From Limnoperna fortunei (Eukaryota; Mollusca; Bivalvia; Mytilida; Modiolidae): 64,000 bases of DNA. The notes below the pieces were generated by a model, which made no database searches, was not told the origin of the DNA, and saw nothing but the letters and a program-made list of their open reading frames with translations. The DNA is taken from the NCBI GenBank assembly GCA_944474755.1, contig OX104115.1, positions 50,895,648 through 50,959,647 of the forward strand, read 5' to 3'. The first letter of the stretch is position 1. Every line of letters begins with the position of its first letter. The position numbers were made by a program, and so were the translations under genes. Positions 11,401-20,994 of the stretch are shown piece by piece.

Positions 11401-14400
11401 CTACCGTCATTCGATTCGTCAAAATTTGTAGGAGTTATCGGACTTTGACCATTTCAGTAATATAATACAATGATCGATGTGGACGCATCTCCTCTGAAAC
11501 TGCTAGACAGATTGCTTTGATTTTCTGTAGGATTAATTCTTATGGTGCATAGCTTTACATAGTTTACAACAATTATAATTCATCAAATTTTGTGAGAGTT
11601 AATGAACTGACTATTTTAGCAACATTGAACAATACTGAAAGCAAATTTTATCACGCACTCTACTAAAGTTTGCACGTTCTGATGAAGTTTTATTATGTAG
11701 TTGCTTAGCTCTTCCCAAATACCTGTCCAAACAGTTATAATATTACGTGATTATTATTTTGTCTTGAAACTTTATTTATCATAAAAAAATTCCATATAAG
11801 TTTCTCACACCTCTTAAACGATTCGATACTGCAACAGCGGGGGACATTTGGCTACGTGTAGCAACTCGCCCTTGTTTACATTATGATTTCACTCAATATT
11901 ACGCACCAAAGCCAAATTGTTGCAACGTTAATTGTCACAAAAAAGTTAAAATCTATTCACGAGAGCATTGTGTGTTATGTTAACTTTTGTGCTAACCGCG
12001 AAGAATGAAGAATGTTTCAAAATCTAGTTCCAAAACAAGTCCGTCTAATTTGTTAAATAACACAACACACCATTGTATTATTTTTTATCCTATCTTTAAG
12101 TTGATTTTAGTGGTAAACTTATGTATTATCTCATTAACAGACAAGTATTACATCACAGTAGATAGACGGTATATGGATGAAGAAGACTCCTTCTCCAGAG
12201 GAATAAGTCTGTATGTACATCATATGTTTTATACTTCTTTGAAATTTCAGTGCACAAAATGCGCAGAACTAAAACAGAAGTTACTTATCTGTTTGAAGCT
12301 GCCCGCTCTGTAGACACCTCAGAATTCGTATTTTTTAATCTGAATTTTGAAATCAAAATGCTGTTGTTGGTGTTACTTTCTACGTTTATAATATAATTGG
12401 GATATTTAAATTTAATCCGTTTGGACATGAATTAATTCACGAACTATGATTTTATTCGGTAACAGATATAACAGGATCATCGTAACCAGTTATAAATAAC
12501 GAAAATAACAAAATAAAGTAGGGTTTAGTGATGTATCAAAGGGCTATCCAACACGTCATATAGGTCAACTATCAACAGTCCGAATAAACAAACATCAACT
12601 GAGAAACTGATACGATTTTATTCAAATGTTTACAGTCATAAGTCTTTGATTCTCCCTACCCATATTTCAACAGTTTACCTTTCCTGATTCTTCGTTGCTT
12701 TTCCGAGTTTGTCACGTTAAGATAGGAACCTGCCCAGTTCGTCATGTTAAATCAAATGGTAAATACAAAAATGATGTTTTCTGCGTTGACCTTGCTATTA
12801 AGGATGAATTGCTAATGCCCGTCCTTCATATATAATGTTTATGTCCCCTTCAGACGTATTGTCTGTCAAAAAAAAATTTAAAAAATAGAACAATAGTCAC
12901 GTTTCCATCAAAGTAGATGAGAAGTCTGATTGTCTGTTACAGTTATCAGTAATTTTCACTACTGCTTTAGTAACCTAATTTTGACTTCTGTTATTTGAAA
13001 TATAAAATGTGTATATTCTATTAAACAAACTTTTTGTTAACCTTTTCCTTAAAATGTTTCCATCCCTCTTTATTCATTTCGAATGAATTACAACACTAAA
13101 ATAAAGGCTTGACAGTGGACGTAACGTTACTGTGTTAGCCACTGTGTTAGTACAATTCCTTTGGTAATGCGAATAGTTTAACAAAGTATTGAAGCATATG
13201 CCGCTCCAGGGTAGTTCAATTTTAGCTCTCAAGTTTGTTTCAAAATTGTTATCATGTCATGTACACGTGTTTTAGTTGCTGAGGCCTTCAATAAATTGGT
13301 AAACCTCGTCAATAGAGGACGATTATTGTGATTTTTAAAAAGCGAACATGTTCATTTACGGTTGATACGTCAACAACATAGACCCATTTAAACCTCTATA
13401 GATAAATTAAAATCACCCTCCCCCCCCCCAAAAAAAAGCAAATCGTATAATAAAACACATTTTATAGTGCAGGATGAGAGAGTATCGCGCAGTGTTTCTG
13501 AACTAATCGGTAAAATGAAGTACTATTTTGAATTACGTCGACTTTTGCGTCGAGCGTAAACACAACTCACAAATATCGTGTATTTTTGTAGTGTAATAAT
13601 GTAGTTTTTGTGGTAAGACGTTTTATGATGTGTAAAAATGGCTTATATACTCAAGCATTGAATACAAGAATATAGAAAAAAAGTTAAACGAATTATTCGG
13701 TTCATTCGAAATAAACTCAGTGACGCTTTACACAATAATGAGTAACGCGCTTCAAATTCGCGGATTATCCTGTAGACAACATCATGGAGATTAATCACTA
13801 AATATATAAGTAACAATTACATTCGGCGGGAAAAAGAAATAAATAAATATTTGTGTAATTTATTTTTTAGACTAAATGTTGTGGAGGTTATACTCTGCGT
13901 CTTTGTTATCATGTTGGTAAGTTTATATTACAAACATCATATATGATAATGTTATATTCCATAACCTTAAATACACTGGATGTTTGACTTTAAAGACGTA
14001 ACATACATGTTCAATATTTACACCCATGTTTAAATAAGAAAATTAACTGTAAATGTGTAAACATTGTACCATGCACTGACTTATCCCAGTTTAAATTGTT
14101 AATAGCTAGTTCAAAAACTTCAATCTAAAGTTTGTTAACATTTTACTATTAATGCATTAATGAATGCGTTGATTCGGATTGAAGAATGTCATGTAAATTT
14201 TCGTTGCAGAATTACTATAGAAGTAAGCACACACGGATTGCAGCATTCACCGTCTCTGTAATGACATTCTGGAAGACAGTCCTGTACTTTGTCATGTTTA
14301 CTGAGTTCTGTGGCGCTGGACCACTGAGAGTTCAAAACACGCTCTTACAGGAAATATTTGTATACGTTATTCCGAATGGAATCTGGGTTGTAGTCCCTTT

Positions 14401-14467
14401 TATTGTCATGGTTAAATTGTGGCAACTATTAGTTGACGAAACTCAAAGTGGGTTAAAATCGAACTAA
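8301..14467 (+). CDS. EXPERA/EBP-like four-helix membrane protein, 4 coding exons
   Basis: Exons 8301-8454, 12141-12210, 13871-13916 and 14210-14467 join in frame (528 nt, 175 residues plus TAA). All introns are GT/AG. The start is the first in-frame ATG; it precedes a soluble leader and helix 1. Predicted helices lie at about 13-35, 74-91, 103-121 and 137-160. Family-like motifs are RPHSLPGG (36-43) after helix 1, YKYYITVDRRY (52-62), FWKTVLYF (110-117) and IPNGIWVVVP (144-153). They match the layout of EXPERA proteins (EBP sterol isomerase, TM6SF, TMEM97), which sit in the ER membrane and bind or convert sterol-like ligands. Length is close to TMEM97. The motif style looks most like uncharacterised EBP-related members, so no specific enzyme activity is claimed. 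Confidence 0.8.
9062..10020. repeat. 38/47-52-bp minisatellite in intron 1 of the EXPERA gene
   Basis: About 20 units share the core GCCACTAGTCAATATCATGT, then (A/T)GGTCTCGACGACTG. Units come in a short form of about 38 bp and a longer form with an added GAACACAAAAA or GAGCAACAAAAAA spacer. The long and short forms alternate in repeated blocks (for example 9165-9385 resembles 9385-9560), so larger blocks have also been duplicated. No coding potential was found. Confidence 0.93.
10379..10618 (-). CDS. Orphan exon-like ORF, minus strand, unknown product
   Basis: The minus-strand frame reads about 79 residues and ends exactly at an AG|GTAATT donor-like site (plus-strand coordinate about 10381). 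The C-terminal half contains a basic amphipathic stretch (ARTLDYLKLINLKK) followed by a hydrophobic helix ending YWIHAVVM. The order loosely recalls the S4-S5/S5 region of voltage-gated or cyclic-nucleotide-gated channels, but that is a weak impression. It is nested, antisense, in intron 1 of the EXPERA gene, and no partner exons were found. It may be chance. Confidence 0.2.
   Translation of the reverse strand: MVRNDLKTQNLLSEGWFQRTSALYWGKKSRRMYFVIARTLDYLKLINLKKSMVYEMLQYATTLITLSSIYWIHAVVMCR
10960..11650. repeat. Diverged tandem repeat, period about 150-165 bp
   Basis: Units begin near 11012, 11161, 11321 and 11484 with CACATCTCCNCTGAAACCGC-like starts. Each continues with GGATT(A)ATTNTTATNATG, TAGATGTACATA and TAGGAGTTATNGAACTTT motifs. 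The copies are clearly related but divergent. The same CTCCTGCTAAACCGCTTGA-type phrase recurs at 46318 and, more weakly, at 26283, so this belongs to a dispersed family. Confidence 0.78.
11651..13870. other. Remaining intron sequence of the EXPERA gene
   Basis: This spans the end of intron 1, exon 2 (12141-12210) and intron 2. Apart from that exon and a C-then-A tract near 13420-13437, I see no structure. Confidence 0.45.
12141..12210 (+). CDS. EXPERA-like gene, coding exon 2
   Basis: The acceptor is TTAACAG at 12134-12140 and the donor GTATGT at 12211. It is 70 nt, entering at phase 1 and leaving at phase 2. It encodes the polar loop (YKYYITVDRRYMDEEDSFSR) that carries the conserved Tyr/Asp of the family. 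Confidence 0.8.
13871..13916 (+). CDS. EXPERA-like gene, coding exon 3
   Basis: The acceptor is TATTTTTTAG and the donor GTAAGT at 13917. This 46-nt microexon encodes helix 2 (LNVVEVILCVFVIML), where many EXPERA proteins carry an N-x-x-E motif. It exits at phase 0. Confidence 0.78.
14210..14467 (+). CDS. EXPERA-like gene, last coding exon
   Basis: The acceptor is TTCGTTGCAG ending at 14209. It encodes residues 91-175 and the TAA stop, including helices 3 and 4 with FWKTVLYF and IPNGIWVVVP. The C-terminus ends KSN. It has no ER-retention dilysine of the usual spacing. Confidence 0.82.
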   Translation, partial: NYYRSKHTRIAAFTVSVMTFWKTVLYFVMFTEFCGAGPLRVQNTLLQEIFVYVIPNGIWVVVPFIVMVKLWQLLVDETQSGLKSN

Positions 14468-14838
14468 CATCTCAATGCTTCAAGAGTATATTGCTCATCG
14501 AACTATATTGTTCATATATTAATGTATATAATGTATAGAACTTTTTTGAAGATCAACCTCTGGACAAGTTAAAATGTATTCACTCCTCAATCTGAATTTT
14601 TGACGTATATCAGATACTTTTGATGCAATCCATCAATTTGCTATGAATCCTCGTTCGTCAGAAGTTCAATGTATATCGTATATCTAGGTTTTACTGTTTT
14701 GTATGTCATTTGTATTAATTTTAGTTGTGTATTTTGCAAATAACGTATTATAATATGTAACTATACATGTATATTAATGAATTATGACTGTCACTGATAA
14801 ATTTTAAATGCACGTGTGAATTATTAGAGGCTTCTTTA

Positions 14839-14844
14839 AATAAA
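14839..14844 (+). terminator. Candidate poly(A) signal AATAAA of the EXPERA-like gene
   Basis: AATAAA lies about 370 bp after the stop and is followed by T/G-rich sequence. It is the first canonical hexamer I noticed downstream. Confidence 0.4.
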
Positions 14845-15224
14845 TGTCAGTGAATGTTTTAATTTTGTTCAAGCAGTATGTAGTTTATCTTCTTCTAAGA
14901 CTAAGATATCTTATGGATTTACCACTGATTACAGATAAAATTACTATGGCCGTAAAATATGGCACTACTGGATTTTCAATAGTACCATTACTAAGTTCAA
15001 TCATCTGTTTGTAAATAAAAGTCGTCAAAGGTGAGACAATAACTGGCGCTCATGCCCCAAAAACACTGGAAGGGAAAAAAATAATGACGTGGAAGGGCTT
15101 GTATTACTAAAATTTGAAAGAGCTATCAACGCCATGGGAATAGACAATCCTTAGAATTTCATTGCAGTAAATTTAAGCAATGACTAAATCAATTGTGTTC
15201 ATATCTACACAATGAGACTATCAG
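14845..15224. other. Interval after the EXPERA gene
   Basis: AT-rich; no gene or repeat structure recognised. Confidence 0.4.
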
Positions 15225-15840
15225 TAACAGTCCACCAGCACAAACATCGAACCAGTCAGGCGCGTAGCTCCCTTACAAGCAAACAATCATTTGCTTGCAC
15301 ATAAAAAACCCGAAAAAAATACGAAAAAATTATATAAAAAATCTTTGTTTTATATGAGATCCATTTGTTAAGAATAAGGCTATATATAAAAAAGGTAAAA
15401 AAAAACGTTCGTTTTTGTCATTTAATTTATGTATAGAATAGACTCTTTAAACCCCCAAAATGCACGAGCATGGGGGGGGGGGCTTCGTCCCCATGCCCTA
15501 CCAAGGCTCAGACCCCTCGCTTAATTAAATTTGCTTGCACATGGCAAACTGGTCAGCTATGCCTTTGCGGCAGTAACAGACCACCACAGTCTGCCAGCAC
15601 ATATGTCGAACCATTAACAGCCACAGTCCACCAGCAAAGACATCGAACCAGTAATAACCACAGTTCACCAGCACAGACATTGAACCAGTAACAGTCCACA
15701 GTCCACCAGCAAGGACATCGAAACAAGTAACAGACCACAGTCCACCAGCAAGGACATCGAACCAGTAACAGTCACAGTCCAGCAGCAAGGACATCGAACC
15801 AGTAACAGTCCACCATCAAGGACATCGAACCAGAAACATC
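15225..15840. repeat. About 42-bp minisatellite, interrupted by a transposon-like insert
   Basis: Units of the type CAGTCCACCAGCAAGGACAT, then CGAACCAGTAACAG, recur about seven times from 15563 to 15840. One isolated unit lies at 15225-15258. The intervening 300 bp does not share the repeat, so it looks like an insertion into the array. The minus-strand ORFs here (MSLLV/DCGLLLV-like repeats) are products of the repeat. Confidence 0.85.
15257..15563 (+). mobile_element. Probable hAT-like non-autonomous element inside the minisatellite
   Basis: The left end reads CAGGCGCGTAGCTCCC and the right end, reverse-complemented, CAAAGGCATAGCTGACC. These are imperfect inverted ends of the CAGGxGCGTAGC style common in hAT elements. 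Both subterminal zones contain ATTTGCTTGCACAT. A G-tract of about eleven lies at 15472-15482. I could not define a clean target duplication. Confidence 0.42.
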
Positions 15841-15859
15841 CGAACATTAATTCAACCCA

Positions 15860-16390
15860 CACCCCCATTCCAACTTAGCATGCTAAATAATTTAACCACC
15901 GTACATGTAATTTGTTTTCTCTAATTTTTGCTTTATATTCAAACCGCTTGACCGGTGTGGATAAAATTATTCTCGTCACTAGTAAAAATGCAGTTCTCAA
16001 CAATTGATTGGTTTAAAATGATAACGTCATAATAACATAACATAACGTATCTTTCATTTTCAAATCAGGAGCCCACCGGGAGCAACGACAGTTGTACAAA
16101 AAAAGAGGAAAAGAACATAATTGATAGATACACATAGTTATACATAGGACAACATGATGAGACAATTCTACAAATAAGAACTAATGACGTCATAAACAAA
16201 ACACCTTCCATTTACCTCGTACGTAAAAATGGGATTGGGAGAATTTGACCTATCACTGATGTTGATTACTAAACTACTAAGTAAACAATGGTTTGTTGTA
16301 CCTAGGTTTGACGTTATCTCTCCAGAGAAGTTCTTTGGTCGTCAACATAACTTTATATATAAGTTAGAGCAAATGAAGCGTACATTAGTA
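15860..16390. other. Gene-free interval
   Basis: One 68-codon plus-strand ORF (16229-16435) overlaps the next foldback and resembles nothing I know. No gene is supported. Confidence 0.4.
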
Positions 16391-16391
16391 C

Positions 16392-16546
16392 TCTTGGATT
16401 ATTGGACTTCTCCAATCTTAGCTACAATAATGTAGCTCCTTTTTTATGGACGGGGAAAAAAGGAGCTACATTGTTGTAGCTACGCCAATCTCAATTGTTA
16501 AATTAATCAAATTTTACTATTGAGATAGGCGAAATCCGATAATCAA
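16392..16546. mobile_element. Small foldback element/hairpin
   Basis: The inner arms 16419-16445 and 16456-16482 pair at 26 of 27 positions (TAGCTACAATAATGTAGCTC, then C and T6), with a 10-nt loop. Outer, weaker arms (GATTATTGGACTTCTCCAATC on the left, GATAGGCGAAATCCGATAATC on the right) enclose them. This is the form expected of a MITE. Confidence 0.65.
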
Positions 16547-16787
16547 CTCGTACCAATGTAAGATTCTGTATGTAAACAACGGCTCTGTTTAAATATTCGT
16601 CTGAAAGGATTCGTAGCAAATAAAACATACTCAAAATGCTACAAAAGTTAGGCAATTTTTAAGTAGAAACTACATTACCTATATAGGTATATTGTAAGTA
16701 GGACAGTTCAGTTCCAAGTTTATTATTTTGATAGCGATAGAAATAAATCAATCGGATCACCTCGGTTATTTCCGCCTATGGTTGGAA

Positions 16788-17055
16788 TTTTTTGTTTGTT
16801 TGAATGGTGTTTTAACGCTACTTTCAGCAATTTTCAGCTATATAATGGCGTCCAGTTTTTATTGGGGGAGGAAGCCGGAGTACCCGGAGAAAACACCCCA
16901 ACCTGCGGTAGGAAAACTGGCAATCCTTGTCAATTAAGATTGGAGTCGAGTACACCCTGTCCGTAGTGAGAATCGAACCCGCAATCAGTGTTGACAGACC
17001 ACATGATCAATAGTAGACGAACTACCTTGACCACTCGGCCACCGAGGCCCCTTCT
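16788..17055 (-). mobile_element. Full-length tRNA-derived SINE with 11-bp target duplication
   Basis: On the minus strand it runs from a GGGGCCTCGGTGGCCGAGTGG-type tRNA head with box A, through a box B region (GGTTCGATTCTCACTACGG), to a body with GGAGTACTCCGGCTTCC-like sequence. A CAAACAAA-type tail follows. The element is exactly flanked by TATGGTTGGAA at 16777-16787 and 17056-17066, which shows target-primed retrotransposition. The head is tRNA-Ser/Leu-like. The TGCTGAAAGTxGCGTTAAAxxC end followed by CAAA repeats is typical of molluscan SINE tails. Confidence 0.88.
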
Positions 17056-17296
17056 TATGGTTGGAAAGTAACCTCGGAGACAAGTGCATGTATATGGACC
17101 AAAAATCATTCTAAATGTGATACGGTTTACACAGCAACATAATTTTATTGCGAAGAAATAGATTATTCTTAATTATTCAACTATTCATCTTTATCGAAGC
17201 AAAATTAAAAATTGGATAGATGATAGTATTTTTTAAGACCATTTCAATTTTATGAAATTTCTGTATAGAGTTATCTCTCTTTTTATGTGTCAAGAT

Positions 17297-17450
17297 AAAA
17301 CTGACAGTTGTTGGGCAGTGAACAGGGCTTGCTCGACTCCAATCTTAATAGACTAGACTTGCCCGTTTTCCTATTGAAGGTCTTATGTTTTCCTCCGGTT
17401 TCATCTCAATAAAAAATGGACGTAATCATATAGCTGAAAAATGCCGATGT
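17297..17450 (+). mobile_element. 5'-truncated SINE fragment
   Basis: GGGCAGTGAACAGGGCTTGC, then TCGACTCCAATCTTAAT, is the body of the same SINE. It continues through TTTTCCTCCGGTTTCATCTC to ATATAGCTGAAAAATGCCGA and CCCGTTAAGGTTAA. The tRNA-like head is absent. Confidence 0.65.
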
Positions 17451-17630
17451 CCCGTTAAGGTTAACCTCTATAGTCTAAACTTAATTTAACATAGCTGACG
17501 ATTATTACATTTTATAGAATACTGAATTTGCCAAAAGTTCAGCATTAGTGACACCTTATTTTCTCAAAATACCATATCTTTGGTAAAAAAATATCTGACC
17601 GGTGTACGGCGCAACAAGTTTAAATTCTAA

Positions 17631-17869
17631 GGGACTGACCATTTAACTTGCAAAGGGGGGGGGGGGCTTGGTTTTTTCCTAAAAAATATTTTGAAAATTT
17701 TTTTGATGAAAAAAATATTTTGGAAGCAGAGGGTAAGAAAAAAATGTTCTGAAGAAGGATTTCTGCCATATAAAATAATGTTAATAATGAACAAAATATT
17801 CTGTCGCGACGCCTTAAAAAACTTTCTGACAAAAACCAAGGCCCCCCTTCAAGTTAAATGGTCTGTCCC
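17631..17869 (+). mobile_element. MITE with GGGAC... inverted ends and TAA target duplication
   Basis: The left end GGGACTGACCATTTAACTTG is followed by a G-tract and CTTGGTTTTT. The right end is its inverted copy (GGGACAGACCATTTAACTTG). TAA flanks both sides (17628-17630 and 17870-17872). A 3-bp TAA duplication is the pattern of PIF/Harbinger elements, so this is probably a 239-bp Harbinger-type MITE. Short ORFs inside come from A-rich sequence. Confidence 0.75.
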
Positions 17870-18251
17870 TAACATGCATGAATGTTTGAGAAAAGTTTAC
17901 AAAATGGCGTACAAATAAAGCTAGTTTCAGTTCTCAGATGGATAGAAACAGGTGCCAGTCAGTAAAGTTTCGTACAAAATCGAATACTTGCTTGAAATCA
18001 ATAAATTTGGAGTCATTTCACTTGAAAAATATGTGTGCATTATATAAACTTAATTTTAAACTGGTTCATTCAGAATTACAATTTTTATGCAAAGTGAAAG
18101 AAGAACTATATAGCTACTTTGGTTTTGTTACTACGGCATCAGCTTTGGCTATTTAGTAGTAGAGAGTAACCAAAACAAAAAAACAAAACAAAACAAAACA
18201 AAAACAAAAAAAATCGAACAAGAGCCAGGAGAGCACATGTTAGTTTCGTCA

Positions 18252-18368
18252 TGAAAAGATCAAAGTCAGAGAAATCTATGAGTTCAGAAGATGAGAAGAA
18301 ATTGGCTAGAGCTCCAACAATTCAGAATGTAGTATTATTCTGTGTATTGTGTGGAATAATTCGTGCAG
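18252..18368 (+). CDS. Orphan exon-like ORF, possible first exon, unknown product
   Basis: From ATG at 18252 the frame runs through a charged start (MKRSKSEKSMSSEDEKK) to ARAPTIQNVVLFCVLCGII. It ends at CAG|GTAATA (donor at 18369), like a first coding exon leading into a membrane segment. No downstream exon was found; a MITE end begins 40 bp later. It may be the remains of a gene broken by insertions, or chance. No function is assigned. Confidence 0.28.
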
Positions 18369-18407
18369 GTAATAGCAGAACATGTATCTATATACCTATG
18401 TTAACTT

Positions 18408-18485
18408 AGGGACAAACCATTTAACTTGGAAGGGAGGAGGCCTTGGTTTTTTTGTTTTGGTCAGGAAATTTAGAGGAGATTTAGG
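18408..18485 (+). mobile_element. Solo left end of the GGGAC MITE family
   Basis: GGGACAAACCATTTAACTTG, then GAAGGGAGG...CCTTGGTTTTT and TTTGGTCAGGAAA, matches the ends of the 17631-17869 element. No opposing end was found downstream. Confidence 0.6.
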
Positions 18486-18632
18486 TAGATACACACTTTA
18501 TATACAAATTAAACTCTTATTATTTCTTAATGGTGTAAACTTATATGTGATAAACAATAAGAATTGTCCAGTATGATATACAAGCTTATACTATATACTA
18601 TAGATAAACTATATAAATCCAATTAGGTAAAC

Positions 18633-19130
18633 GTGTTTCCTTTGATTCAGTTTGTAAATAATATTTTAAACGGCTGTGGTTATTCAAATATATGGTTGAA
18701 TCAAACGTTTTTCAGCAAAAAATGGTTGCAAGAAAGCTTAAAACTACGCCATAGACACCTGGAATTCAACCTTCAATTCGTCATCTTAAACTACAGACTT
18801 TTTAAAGATAGTTTTAGGATTACATAGACTTCCTAGACAACAAAAAATAGAAAACTTCTCTGTAGTAGATTCAGATAAGGTAATCCTAAATTGCCAATAG
18901 AACTCGGACGTTGGAGAAATATTGAAAAAGAAAATAGACTTTGTCTGTTGTGTAATGAAAACGATGTCAGTGATGAATATCATTCTATCATAGAGTCCCC
19001 GGTAATATCTAAGAATGAATTAAATTTATTTCTAGAATGTATCACTATAGACCTAACACAATTAAATTTCGTCAATTATTTAACAGTAAAAACCCGACCA
19101 TATTATGAAAACTCAGCAGATTTGTAGATA
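18633..19130 (+). pseudogene. Decayed LINE ORF2 C-terminal region
   Basis: Frame fragments read LNGCGYSNIWLNQTFFSKKW and then LPIELGRWRNIEKENRLCLL, C, NENDVSDEYH. This is the same ending as the C-terminal zinc-knuckle region of the LINE at 22-24 kb (there IEMGRYKNIPREERICKNCD then EIGDEHHF). Stops and frameshifts separate the pieces, and the last Cys of the motif is not preserved. The reverse transcriptase domain is absent. It is a dead 5'-truncated copy. Confidence 0.65.
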
Positions 19131-20787
19131 TTATTAACAAAACGGTAAACTCTCATCGACAAATCTAATGCGGATAAAGGTATGGACTTTTGTCTATTCT
19201 GTTTTTTCTTTTTTTTCAATTGGAAAAACACAACTTTTCTTTGCTTGATTTTACTGAACATCAGTCATACCCATAATTTGAAAATTAAAATTTAGTCTAA
19301 ATCAAGGAAAATATTTTATGAAAAGCTAACAGTACACATAAATACAATGTACTTCATAAAGTTCATACGTTCGGTCATTCCAGTTGAAACGAGAGATGCA
19401 GCTACTCTAGCTCTTCTCCCTTTGTGAACATAGAAACAGATGAACACACACAAAGCATTGAATCTTACTGGGCTAGACCAAATACAAGTTAAATGTAATG
19501 TAAGGTGTCAAGCGAGGCCTACTTCCATCTTACCTTGACAAACGAATGTGAAGAGATCGCTATGGATAAGTCCATGAACAAGCCTTCAACTACATATGGC
19601 TCCACATACTAACAGTATCTGAACAGTACCCAGTTTAAAAAATATTGTTACTTGTAATTTGATGATATTTGTTGTTATGATAACTATATTTTTAATGTCA
19701 TGATTTACAAATAAAATGTTATGATATTATTTTTTGTATTTACAAATAAATGGTTATAATATTAGTTATAGTATTTTAAAATTTAATTGAATTGAAAAAT
19801 TTAATTGAAATGTTGAGAAAAACCTCGTCCAAAAAAAAATATCTCAACAAAAAAATTATTACATAGTTTATTCATTATAAGTATTATTTTGTGCTCACCC
19901 TCAGCGAATTCGAACTTGTGACACTGAGGCACCCATTCGCCTGCATTAACGATATTATATCGTATAACCTGTTCAGAAATGTTGAAATATTCCTTATAAT
20001 TTAATTTGAACTATAAATCTTGACAATTTTAACGTTAAACAGCAATGACGTCATAGAACTATTTGAAATTTAACGGCGTAAGAATAGTACGCGTGACCAA
20101 CGCAAATATATGGTATAATATGGGTTTCTAAATTTGAATTAGCCAATCAGATTTCAGCTTACAAATCAAATTAAATTATATATATAATGTATTTACGCGA
20201 TCCCGGTGGACTTATATTATTCCTTCTCCCAATGAAGAATGCCACTGATCTTGAATAGACGAAACGCGCGTCTGGCGTAATGAATTTGTCACCTTGGTAA
20301 TTTTGATAACATTTTATTGGAATATTTGAACAAAGCCAAGTGAAAGCCCCTCCTCGAATAGCGGATGGTAAAGGCAAAATATAGAAGTTTTAAGTTCAGT
20401 AAAAGTGAGAACATTCAATATCAATATTTATGACTTGTTGACGTTATTTATTGACTCGCCCAAAACAAAGCTCCGATTGCAACAAAACTTGGTGTGAAGG
20501 TAGATTTAAGTGTCCTGATAGGAATTCTACATTCGGAAATCTGTTTCGATAGTGCGTTTCAAAATGGCCGCCAAAAACGCATCAAATTTTTAACGTCCGA
20601 TTTGAATGAAATTTGATATGTAGGTACATTACAATGTCCTGAGTTGAAATATACTATCCATTGGGTTTTGGGGCGACTTCTGTGTTGGCATCCCAACACA
20701 TTATTTTTAATTTATATTGACAATTTTTATAGTGCAACATTTTGTTTCGCTTTATGTATCCAAATATTGTTGTACAACTTTGTAAAC

Positions 20788-20788
<1 letters not shown>
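19131..20788. other. Gene-free interval with a repeated-style segment
   Basis: No gene is supported. At 20249-20282, TTGAATAGACGAAACGCGCG then TCTGGCGTA contains the short inverted pair AGACG/CGTCT and looks like part of a dispersed repeat. At 19911-19935 (minus) GTTCGAATTC resembles an RNA polymerase III B box, without a clear A box. Confidence 0.35.

Positions 20789-20789
<1 letters not shown>

Positions 20790-20823
<34 letters not shown>
20790..20823. repeat. (TA)n microsatellite
   Basis: About 17 TA units. Long ORFs reading YIYIYIY through it are artefacts. Confidence 0.95.
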
Positions 20824-20825
<2 letters not shown>

Positions 20826-20994
20826 ACATGCTACTTGATTAAGTGAGAAGTGTACACTGTGTATAGAATAAGTTTTATAAAATAATAAATTCTTGTATAA
20901 GCACCATATACAACTATTAGCGACATCGCGTGACTTCTGTGACGTATTTTTGTCGGCCATATTGGATTGTCCACTCAATAGACAACCGAGTGTA

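Noticed and set aside
15525..15868. Cys/Trp-rich minus-strand ORFs (MSLLVDCG repeats)
   Set aside because: They are products of the 42-bp minisatellite in several frames.
16229..16435. 68-codon plus-strand ORF
   Set aside because: It runs into the foldback hairpin and has no recognisable domain or splice sites.
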